64,000 bases of DNA from assembly GCA_039566865.1 (NCBI GenBank), contig CM076949.1, forward strand, positions 21,800,501 through 21,864,500, in the 5' to 3' direction. Under the pieces are notes generated by a model. The model was not told the origin of the DNA. It did no database searches and saw nothing but the letters and a program-made list of their open reading frames with translations. A program made the translations under genes and the position numbers. This DNA comes from Aurelia coerulea. Taxonomy: Eukaryota; Cnidaria; Scyphozoa; Semaeostomeae; Ulmaridae. Shown piece by piece: positions 12,494 to 24,528 of the stretch (position 1 is the stretch's first letter; each line of letters opens with the position of its first letter).

Positions 12494-12575
12494 GAACTGT
12501 CTATGAATGGGGGCTCATTTCATCAATAAACTTTAATATTCTTGTATTTCATAGTTTCCACTGATATAATTACTT

Positions 12576-13234
12576 AGCATCCGTTCCAAAACCGTAAAAA
12601 TTTCGGTGTAAAATTCTATGACATGTATGACCTGACATGAATGAAACTTTAGCTCCTTTTCTATAATACTACCGTTGAACTTTTCTAAAATCTCCTATCT
12701 TTTCAGAATTAGAGGACTTTTCTTCGTTTTTAAGAGTTCAAGAAAAATTTTGACAAAATATCAAAAACCATCGTAATTTGTAAACTTTAGAGAAACATGC
12801 AATGATTTCGAAGAAAACCATAGTTTATGAACGTCTACAATACGGTATCAAGCGAGGGGCGTATCACTCTGTAAAAATCTCGTACACCTTTAGCAAAAGT
12901 CATTTTGTTCTCAAGAAAAATCCGTAAAAAATCCCTAAAAATTCTATTGTTTTGAAAAGTCGCGTACGCCTTTTCAGAATAGTGAAACACCCCTCAATAT
13001 CCAGCAAAAGTCTATCACTCTTCTGGTTTACGATTTACAAATTTGATGACGTCTCATCTTCAAATGAGTTGAAATGCGAAATTTGCCGCAACTTCAAAAA
13101 AATATTGAAGATTTCTGAAAGGTTCAACGGTAGATCTATAGCAAAATAGCTAAAGTTTCTTTCAAGCCATTCGGTTCAAAGAAATAGGTCGTGGGATTTT
13201 ACAACGAAATTTTTTAAAGATTTGGAGCTTATGC
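12576..13234. mobile_element. Family B MITE, copy 4
   Basis: Ends AGCATCCGTTCC.. / ..AGATTTGGAGCTTATGC match family B. The flanks are imperfect (AATTACTT versus GATTACTC), consistent with an old 9-bp TSD. The interior has an extra segment around 12855-13010 absent from other copies. Confidence 0.65.
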
Positions 13235-13476
13235 CGTGATTACTCACTTACATCTCGTAATGAGAATTCAATTTACTCAAGTTGCTGCCAGTTTTGTGTA
13301 TATATGTCTCAGACTTTCAAAGTCTACAGAAGACTGGAGCTTTGTAAGATTTTCTAGTAGTCCATCGATGTTGATTTCTGCAAAGCAAATGAAAATTGAT
13401 TTTACATCTGGTCTATACGTTGTTATTCTAAAAGCCTACAATAGGCACGACATACAGAATGGTTAGTAGTCAGAGT

Positions 13477-13835
13477 AGAACAAGCGACTGCAGACAAAGG
13501 AAATTCTCTCGACCAGTAATTCAAAACAAACAAAGCCGCAAATGTTGCCCTGGAACCACTAGGGAAAAGTCTTGCCTTTTGCACGCGAAAGTTGGTTTTT
13601 AAGAGAAGTTACGTGCTAATATCGAAAGAAGAAGGGTAAATCTAAAGTTCTAACAGGCGGATTTGGTTTATTTGATTCAGGAGCTGAGAAGTAATTGTTT
13701 CATCTAAACCCTAAATATGCAAGAATTGCAGTGCCGTCTACTCTACTCCTGAATTACTGGTTGAGAGAATTTCCTTTGTCTGCAATCGCTAATCACTTTG
13801 AATTGAGGTCTTGTATTACAAAATCTGCTCTTGTT
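13477..13835. mobile_element. Family A MITE, copy 2 (short)
   Basis: Family A arms, with the left end truncated to AGAACAAGCGACTGCAGAC and the right end AAATCTGCTCTTGTT. They are bounded by perfect 9-bp repeats AGTCAGAGT at 13468-13476 and 13836-13844. Confidence 0.8.
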
Positions 13836-14360
13836 AGTCAGAGTCAGTTATAGATGATAATTTGCAAAGTTAACAAAGTAGCCCCTAAGTCAAAGATTTT
13901 CTGACTTAGAGGTAGACAGCGGGTTTTGTAGTACAGTGAAAGAAATATACGAAAATAGGAAAATTTGGAAAATTTGATGAAACGCTGTCTCAAGTACAGT
14001 AGAGAGATTAGTCTGCTAACCGGAGGTATAACATAAAGCATTAAAACTTGTTTCAGAAAAATTAGGCTTCCAGTCCTTACACAAAACCTTATCAGAGAGT
14101 CTATAAATTGCTTGGGATGTATGGTCTTGATAAGAAAGGGTAGTGAAATCTTGCCAGGCTTGACATGGTTCAAACTGGGTTTCTTGATCTTTTCTTATCA
14201 ATGTTTTTCATGAATAAAGGATCAACCACTTCAAAGCTTTTGCTATAATATTTCATAATTTGTAGAATCCAATGTTGATGACTTGCAAAGAAAAAGCCTA
14301 GTTTTCAGCCTATTCGGTAGCCTCTCTAAGATACGACATTGTTTCAAAAAATTTGAATTA

Positions 14361-17300
14361 TTAAGTAAACAAGGAAATTTGGAATTTGTATAAAAACTTC
14401 AAGAGTATTTGAGAAGAACAATCCACCACTTCCTTGTTTCTTGAATCATACATTTTCAACATTTTCAATGTCATCGATGTTTGAAGAATTTCGAAAAATA
14501 TCAAATTTAAGTAAACATGCCAGCTACATTTTTCTAGTTTAGTAACAAAGGAAACAATTTCATTCGCTTTAAAACCTCCCACGTATCTAGAAATACAAAC
14601 GTTTAAAAATTGGCGTTGACATGAGGAACTGTTTGCTGACTATTTTGGTATGTACTTACAAGGCAAATTCATTCGAATTAATTCTAGAGAATTTAATTGA
14701 TTGATCGATCGATTGATTGATTCATCGATCGATTGAATGAGTTCGTACAGAAAAATAAGTTGTAATAATGTACCTTGTCTTTGGAGACCCTCTTGATCTT
14801 GCTGATCATTATTTTCATCCTTGAGGAATAAGAATAAACATCGTTGAGTTCGAGTGGTAAAACGTGCTAGGTAGAACTAGAGTAGCGTCGCCCATTGTGG
14901 CCGGTCGCAAGAGAAATTAAATTTCAGGGGACTCACGACTAGTAATAAAATTGCAATTGCGCGGAAAATCTTCGCTGACATCTGTTTTATCACGATTTGA
15001 CCTTCACTGAAGTTTGAGTTCATTTGCATTGAAACCCGACGAGATGGTTTGTGCATATCTCTAATTGATTCTTTCAAGTATTACAAATTTCATGATTCTG
15101 TTTACATTCCTTCCTTCTTTTTCGTTCGCGCGGCACCTTGCGGTTTGAAATTTTTCAAATATGCTTTGATTTTTCAGAAGTCCGGTCTCTTGAGAGGAAA
15201 TCTACAATGAGACCAAAGCAAAGTGACTTCTGATTCAGATTTAAGGATATGAAGTCTCAGTGCTGCTAATTGCTATTTTCGTCGCCCATTATGCCCATCA
15301 GTTTACCAGAGAAGTTCCCAATCGCTTCAAAATATCAAAATGCAACATTTATTAAAAAAAGCACCAATTTGGGTTAAAATCTTACTTACTGACGTGGAAA
15401 ATCATCGAAATCCAAAAAACGCAGCATTATATTAAGTCTATTTGCATTTTAGAAACTCATGCCAAAACACATCCGTCAATAGACAAGAGATAGCGCAGGA
15501 TTTAGAGCCACTCGAAGCATGTATTTCAATTGCCAAAACTCGAAGGTTAGGTTGATTCTTGTTGAGATTTTTGTGTTTAAAGTACCCAGTGATAAACAAA
15601 TAACAGTAATTAAAACCGTTTTTATTATTAAAGCTTTTTACTGGAGAACAGTGTTGCTTGTTTGTCCTGCGGCCATAATGGGCGATGCCGGATGAAAACG
15701 ACATTTTTACCCCCTTCTTTAAAATCATCTAAAATCTGTATAAAGGGTCCACATAAAAAATCAATACTCTGTGATCTCTTTCTCCATTAGTTGTTGATAT
15801 AACCTGGCTACTTGGTTTTTTCATTAATTGCTCTTTTAGGATGTAACTCAGAACTTTGCGACGACATGGGCATAATGGGCGACACCACTCTATATAAAAA
15901 AACATTGACTAAAGTCAGTAGGAAAAGCCCTCGGATCTTGATCGCAGCTCGCAGCATAACAATTTCTACAATGTATAGAGAAGTATTTGTATAAATCTTA
16001 ATATCTATAAATATCTAGTGAAAAGAGACCATAAGACTTGCCTTCTCTTTCGCAATGTCATCTAGAAATTTCCCAACTTGTTGGTTTATAATATCAAGAT
16101 TCTTATCGATTGATGGCTGCATTTTCTGTAGATCATTTGCAGTAGCGAGACTGAGCATATGGCATATCAGCATGCAAATCTACGAACGAAAATACCGGGT
16201 AAGTCAATCAATAAAACAATCCTCGTTTGAAAGGCCACTGCTCCATGGATATCGAGCCAATAATATTAAGCCTATAATAACTGTTTACGAGGGCAATACC
16301 AGAAAATATTAACCCGAAGCCGTCAGTACAAAACCGAGCTTGCGAGGTTTTGTACAGAGGCTGTGGGTTAATATTTTCTGTATTGCCCGAAGTAAACAGT
16401 TATTATATGGTTTATTACCCTATGGTCAGGGCTGGGTGAAGGCCTTTCGTTCTTTAACGAAGTAAAAAAGATAACTCTATAGCCAAAATGATTGTCTGCC
16501 TAGCACGAAGCCATTGCAGATGAGCCATTTGTTGCTGCTCAAATTGTTGTTCGATGTGTTGGAAGAAGCACTGATCTGTGATCCGAATTCGAATCTGAGC
16601 TGTTACGTCATGAGCGGCCATAGACCTTTTAGCTATTCTACAAAAAAGCCTGGATCGAGCGTTATTTTTATACATCTTTATAAGCGACGTTCGATCGAGT
16701 GGCGTTGGAGCTTCTATTACTATTGTGCACATTCGAAAATTCTGCAAAATGTAGCAAAATATCATTCGATTAGAACGTTATTTTAGAATAGCTAAAAGGT
16801 CTATTACGTCGCATTCGAAAGTTTTCAGCCAATCAGATTGTATAACAGAGTTGCTGCCCTGACAATAGGGTAATAATGACAAGAATATTATTCAATAGCG
16901 GACATGTTCAAATATATAATAAATTTCACATGACTGAAATCAGCCACTCCGTTCTGAAATTTTGAGGGATTTCATCGAGAGAGCCCCTTCATGAAACCTT
17001 CAAAACGACATAAATCATAACCAGATTATCTGCCTTACAGCAATGACTTTTACTTGCTTTAGCATGTGTTATCCCTTTGGAGGATGAAAATGTCATCGCT
17101 GGGGCATAACAACATTATTTCGGGTGATTGCTGAAACACGTTGAAGTCATTGTTATGAGGCAGGAGTATCAGGTAGATTTGTACGCGATTTTAAGCCTGT
17201 TTTGAAGGTTTCTTGAAGGTTTCTCAAATGCTGATTGGGAAGCGATTCAATTCTCTTATTTTTTGGGTGTAATTAAACCCCTTACAGCTCAGCTTTTGAA

Positions 17301-20300
17301 CCAAAGAAATAAAATGCCCGAGGTAGATGTGTAGATATATCCTTCTTCTTTCGATATATGCTCATGTTTGCTCTAAAAATAATTTCTGGAATGCACCATG
17401 AGCGCACTAGCTATCTGGGTTTCAGAGAAACTTTTGCGACTTTGTTTGTTTGGAATTACTGGTTGAGGGAATTTCCATTCTTGGCAATCGCTAATCGCTT
17501 TGAATCCAAGTGTCAACAAAAGCAACTCATGCCCATTGTGCTACAAAATCTGTCCTTGTTGGGGGAGGGGGGTGAAAATAACACCTCGCTGCTCACAAGA
17601 GCGGAAAGTAGAGAGACTTTGACAAAGCTTAAGTGCATAAAAAAGGGCGACTTACTTTATTTTGTAGATTGTATTTAAATCTGAATTCGGTAAAATCTGA
17701 TAATTCTTCTGAAGACAGCAGAGCATCAACAACGCAAATCCATATATTACTGAACAGTTCTTCTTTACCATAACTTTCTCTTTGTTTGGGCGTGCTTAGG
17801 GCAATTCCAGCGCTGATGCGAACCTGAAAGAAAAAATGCCGAACATCAGTGGCCTCCCTAACGTTGTCCAGTCCAGCATAATCATTTTATCTTGACTTTC
17901 AAAGCAACAATATCTACAAACAAGGAATTTGTGTTTGAGTTAACTATCAAGGAACGTTTACAAATAATTTAGAATTGATTTAAGCTAAATTCTCATCACT
18001 AATCCTGTCTAAATCTGCTTAATTTATATGGGACACCCGGCATTTCTCAACAAGTAGCTTCTTACCTAGTTTGCCTTGTTTCCTGTCAATTTGTTCAAGT
18101 CACTGACTTTTTCGAATCAGCTGACATGTCAGAGTCATTTAAGGGCGCCGCATGAAGGGTTCCAGAATCGTCATACATTTCAGTATGTCGCACAGACATG
18201 GCCACTACTATAGTATTTTAAGACATGTAACTCACAAAACATCAAAATAGATAAAAACTAAGCTAGATGCTTCACCTTAAAGTTCTTGCATTCTTTCAAA
18301 GCAGTTCCCAGTGCCATAAAGAGCTTCTCCTGAGAAAAAAATGCAGTTGTTGATCTACAAGTCCTACAACACAACACATGATAAATGTTGAAACTCTGCT
18401 TGCGTGCCAACGAGTTCTTCGATAGAGGTCAATGAATCTATTAGACTAGAACATGAAAGAAAAATTTTGTAATTAGGCTACCATCTCTTAACCTCTAACA
18501 CACTACCGATTCAGACGTTTGTAATTAGAATCAATCCTTGAAAGTTCATTTCAGTCCAAGGTCAAGAGGTATATTAAGCAATTGATCTTATGCACTACAA
18601 TAGTGTAAGTTCAGTGGGCCAAAGCCGTACGCGGTGGTGCCCAGCACATTTACCTTCCAAATCTGTTGTTATTCTATCTCTTCGTATTCGTGGCTTGTAA
18701 TCAAAGTATTCCAGCAAGCTCCAAAGTGTCATAAGACCTGATCTCTCCTAGGCACACATCCCCAGTGGAACCCAGGCTTTGAAAGCACAAGGTTAAAGGG
18801 GCTCCGTCTCCAGATTTCGGTCAAAACAACGGTGATTTTGAAGTCTTGTGATGGGCAATATCACACAGACGCTTACCTGTTTTTTCGAAAATGAAAGCAT
18901 CATGTTGAAGATAAATCTTTGTACTTTACAGAATAAAAAACCAAACCTTTATATCTTTTACTTTTGCTTGGATATAAATGGATTTTTAACGAGCACTTTT
19001 GGTGGATTGGGTGAAGCCACCATACAAACTGCAGAAAACAATGGAGAACAATGGACACGTGAGGTGTTTACAGATTTGTTTACTGTTTGGTGACGGAGCC
19101 TCTTTAATGACAGGAGTTGTAAATAACCTTACCATCCAAGTCGTTTCCCCGAGGCAATCTAAGCTTCCTTGAAACATATTTCCACATGCATAGCAAGCAT
19201 TCCATCGCCCCTGTAAAGCAACAGTGAGATAAAACACAATTAAATTTCCACAAACTTTGAAAGGATATTTGTCCTGACATGTCCTTTATGTCAAATACGT
19301 ATGTTATTGCAAAAAATCTTGGTAGACTTAAAAAGATATCTCTGTATATCAACTATTGTTCGATCTTACGGCAGAAAGGCTAAGAGCAAACGGTACCTTC
19401 ATTGGTCCATTAAGAATATTCTGAGTCAATGCCTCTATTGCGTCTCCGATGACATCTTTGAACTTTTCTTTCGCTGCGGAGGAAAACACAGATTAAAAAT
19501 CGCGTACTTTACAATCCAAACAACTTTGCAAAAGTTATTCACGTATCTTCGACGTACTTATCAACCAAACTACAAATAAACGCAATGAAGAATGTCAGTT
19601 GTATTGTATGTTGTTAACTCAAAAGTGCACTTTAAATTATCAAAATTTAAATTCCATCTCGGCAAACGAGCCAGCCCGTCTGCCGGGCTAGTCCGCTTCC
19701 ATATAATCAGGCCCTAACTAAAACACTTGATGATGATTTATATGATTTCATACTACCAGATAGCAAAACCTACAACACAATAGCCAATAAAATGATTTCG
19801 AATGGTACTGTCAGGTACATCAAAATTATACCCTGCTCTGAATACATCGTCGTGGATTTGTCAACGGCAGAGCATTTTGCGCAAAAATTTATTTGTTAGT
19901 GTTGCGGTGTGAGAGGCAACTCTAACAGATCTATTTTTATGATGAAATCAAAGAAATATCAAGGTCTAAAATTCACGAAGATCGCTCAAGAAAAGAAACA
20001 GATGCCCTTACTTGATAAAGTAAATGGAAGCCATTTTAAAGTATTTCCAATTGCTCTGACACCATTAGGCTTCACCTGCAAAGAAAATTTCACGAACAAC
20101 TAATATGGCATTTCATCTTATTGTTAGGAAGCAAAACCAAGGGAATTTTGCTCGTCGTTTTCATTCATTTTGATAGGTTTTTGAAAGGGGCTTTCTGCAG
20201 ACAATCTCCCATCATATTCACGAAAAGGAATGACTGACTTAAGCCGGGTAAATATTAGCTCTAATTGAACATATGAGTAATGAAACAAAACCGTTTTCAA

Positions 20301-22057
20301 TATTATTGCTTTGATATTCGGGGAGCAGTATTTTTCAAACGCTGGGTGTTGTCTCCTCCCGGAGGGGGGGGGGGGGTACATAACATGTTGAAGGTACGGG
20401 TATGTGCCGCCCATAAAGGTGGGTTTTTGGTCTAAAATTCTCTAAACAAGGGTCCTTTTAGGAACATCTTCCTTAAACATCGGTTCGGTTTGGCTGAAAT
20501 CTAAAGCAAATCGTTGAAAATAGGTAGTTTTCCCCCAAAAATCGTCATAAAAGTGGGTACGAAGGCAAGTTTTGGCAATTAGAAGAGGGTAGCTTCCTGA
20601 AAACCGGGCGGGCAGACCCTCGTCCATCCCCAGGTCGTGTACCCCCCCCCCTCCGGGCGTTTTTCTTAACTAACCCGATAAGACTTATATTACTGAAAAC
20701 AGGAATACCATAAAGACTGAAGTTAATCAGCATATCTGTGATATTCATTATTGCAAACCTTTCCCTATTTCAAAACACTATGATTGATCAAGGCTGCCTC
20801 TTCGTGAACAAAATCAATTTTGCTGGATGCTTACCTTGTCGTGATCCTGAGCTGCATTCTTACAAGCAACTAGGAGACTGTGGATAAAATCATCTGAGAA
20901 ATCCAAGGAATTTTCTTCAACACTGCATGGCCTGTGAAATTGAACCAATATGGAATTTATAAAATTAGTCCAATGCTTAAAGATTGAAATAGCCTAGTAT
21001 AATTAACTTGCTTCAGTTTACTATCTGATTATCGAGCCAGCAGCGAGTATTCGAGCAAAGTTCTTTAAAATTTGCTGCAATTAAAATACCGGGAGTCCCA
21101 AAAAATTGTGCCCCATTCGTGTGGCAGCTGCGGAGAAGCTCTTCACTCTGTTGTTCAATTTTTTGATTTTTTTTGCTCAGGAGAGGCTTTGACCTAACCG
21201 GCAGCCTCTGCACAGTGAAGCAATACCACAATGCAGTTTGCTCAGTCCCATATTGCAATTCTAGAACGTCCACTTGTTTACAAATATATTTGAGTCTTCA
21301 CCTTATGAGCTAATCCTAGAATGCCAATACGACATATTGTAAATTTTCAATGCCGAGTTTCCTCTCAGTTATGCATGAGAACACGCTTTTTTTCCGATAA
21401 CAAAACAAATCATTGTATCAAGCTGTAACTGAATAAAGACAGCGCTGCTTTTAAAGCAATCAATTTTTCGACTTTAAAGTCCCATAAATCAGAAACCACT
21501 TGTTCGACTGGCTACAAAAAGGTCTCAAACTCTAATACCCCATTCACTCTGCAGGTTAAACCAGCTTTAACTAATCCAGGTTATTGAGTGGGGCTTCTGA
21601 TTGGGCAATCCAACAAATCCAATGTATTTGATTGGCTGAAATTTAACCTGGTTTAGATAAAGCTGGTTTTACTGCGTCAGTGTGAAGCCGATCCTATGCA
21701 ACTGTATCAAGAATGGGACAATATAACGCACAGCTCCTCTACAGAAGCTACACAAAGGAGGCACAAATTTTGTTGGGGACACCCTGTATCTTTAACATAA
21801 AAATCTTTCCCTTGTGATCATCTTCTCTCAACATAACCACGGCTGTCAACCAGTCAGTATTAATTACTCTTTAGCTGATATGGATTAGCTGATTACAGCA
21901 ACTCATAATCGAGATAGGAGTTGTGGAACGGGGACAATGCAATTGTACTATATGTAAATAAATTGTTAGATTTAGTTTTGTAGTTAAATAGTTGGTTTTA
22001 ATTAGTTGCTCTTCCCTTTAGAGAAAACTATTTGTATTATTAACCAACTTTAAAGAA

Positions 22058-22093
<36 letters not shown>

Positions 22094-23693
22094 GTCTAAG
22101 GAAAGCATCAATTTTTTAGATACAAGGGTAATTAAGAAAGGGAGCACTCTTGTCACTGATTTATACACAAAACCAACAGACACCCATCAGCTCCTACATC
22201 GCTCTTCCTGCCATCCTTATCATACTAAAAAGGGTATACCTTATGGCCAAGCCCTTCGTATTCGACGAATTTGTTCGGAGGATTCTTCGTTTAACGAACA
22301 CTTGGCTGATCTAAAATCTTGGCTTATTGATCGGGGATATAAGGGTGGGGAGATTGACACTCAGTTGGAGAGAGTCAAATGTTTGCAAAGGGATACCCTT
22401 TTAAATAGGGAATCTAAATCTAAGGATGGCACGAGGATACCCCTCGTCCTTACTTTTCATCCTGCACTTAATGGGGTTCATGAGATCTTGAGGAAATGTG
22501 AAAATATTCTTCTTGTTGATCGTGAGCATCGCAGGATTTTTTCGGGAAAACTTTTCGTCTCATTTAGAAGGGCCAAAAACTTGAAAGATACCCTGGTTCG
22601 GGCAAAATTGAAACCGGTAAACGAGGAGCTGGTGGAAAAGGGTACGCGTAAGTGCAATGGTAGAAGGTGTCAAATATGCCCTATGATGCGAGAGGGGTCC
22701 ACGTTTTATAATGCAGATGATTCTCGGTTTTTTAGAAACTTTTCAGGGGCGTATGACTGCAACTCGGATTTTGTAGTATACTTGCTACAATGCGAATGTT
22801 GCAATAAAAAGTATGTCGGTAGTACGAAGACTAAATTTCGCCAGAGATTTAACGTCTATAAATCGTATTTTCGGACCTACAAACAAAAGCGTCTCAGTGG
22901 TAATCTTCATACGGGTAAGCCGGTCCCACAGGCAAGCTTTTTCTCTCACTTTTTTGAACAAAATCATCGGGGTGAGTTTTTGGTAAAAATAAGCATCATC
23001 GATGGTGCAGGTGACGTATATTCGCTCCGTAGAAAGGAGCTATTTTGGCAGTATAAATTGGGTCTATTTTCTCCACAGGGCCTAAATGAAAGGGTAGCGG
23101 ATGTCGAGTTGGACTTGTTTGCCTGCGGGAGCGCTTAATCCTTCTACCATTGCACTTAGATCTCAGGGGAGGGGGAGGAGATGCTGGCTGGTTAACTTCG
23201 TGCAATTTGCACGTGGTGTTGGGGTGGAATTCCCCATCGGGCCATTCGGGATTTAGCAACTTAAGCAAATCCTTGGAGGGTTACTGGCTGGCGTCTGTTT
23301 TCCTGTTTCCTTGTAAACATTTATATTTCGGCTGACACTCTCAATCCCATGTGGGTAAAAGGTTAAAAGATGGGCTGTATGATTGTAATTTTATGGTTTG
23401 GAATGTGTCTAGGGTATTTTTGTTTTTATCTAAATAAGTTTATGTTAATTTTGTTTACGCTGTAAAACGTCTGTATTATTGTAAGTCTATAGTTTGGAAT
23501 GTATCAAGGGTATCGTAATTTTGATTTTATGTAAATTTTATGTTAATATAATTTTATTTACATTGTATATAAACCTGGCTGTCCGGAGTTGTAAAGTAAA
23601 CTGATGAAGATTTTAATCGAAACGTTTTTTAAAATAACAGTGTTTTTCATATATTTTATTTTCTGTTGTTTTTTGATGGTGCTTTTAGTTTAA

Positions 23694-23738
<45 letters not shown>

Positions 23739-24487
23739 ACATAGCGAGGGATCACTCGGCAGGGGTAAATTAATCCCACAAGCAAACTTTTTCAGTCATT
23801 TCTTTGAGGGGAGCCACAATGGTAAATTTACAGTTAGGGTTAAAATGATTGATGGGGCTGATGATGTCTTTTCATTGCGACGTAAGGAACTTTTTTGGCA
23901 ATACAGGCTGGGAACTTTTTTACCCAAGGGTTTGAATGAACGGGCTGCAGATGTGGAACTCGATATGTTTGCGTGTGACGTGGCCTAATTCCTGCCATTG
24001 TATCTGATGTCTCTGGGGGGTTTTGCTGGCGGTGCTCTATGGTCTTCCTATTTGGCTTCATGTTTTTTTGCATGTGGCGTTAGGGTGGAATCCCCTATCA
24101 AGCCATTCAGGATTCAGCAATTTGCGAATCATTGAAAGGCTAATTGGGAGGGTCGTGGGGTTGCCGGCTGGATCCCTTGGAGGTTTGGTCTGTGACTATT
24201 TTGATCCTCCAGGGTGAACATTTGCTAATGTGCCAACCATTTCATTTTCTTGTTTACGCTAAAAAAACAGTTTGGAACAAAACGTGATTTTCATTCCCAC
24301 TTGGTTTTAATTTCGGGGGTAGTCATGTTTTCTGGGAATAGGGTTCTTTGTAGTAAAAATGTAATTTTACTTCATCTTTAGTTTTACCTTGCCTTGTTTA
24401 TCACGTAGTATAAATTCTCGGTTGTCCTTTAGAAAGTAGTGCTGACGAAGATTTTTAATCGAAACGTTCAAGATTTTAACAGTTGTG

Positions 24488-24528
<41 letters not shown>

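Larger units (their letters stand above)
16195..17228. mobile_element. Family M MITE, copy 2, carrying nested insertions
   Basis: It starts CCGGGTAAGTCAATC after TA and is interrupted at about 16270 by palindromic DNA. It resumes at about 16878 (GCGGACATGTTCAAATAT) and is cut at about 17228 by a family A arm. Its end lies 15 bp from the 3' splice site of the HEATR6 exon at 16179. Confidence 0.65.

Noticed and set aside
14690..14745. GATC/GATT-rich tract as a regulatory site
   Set aside because: A simple imperfect ATTGATCG repeat with no other support.
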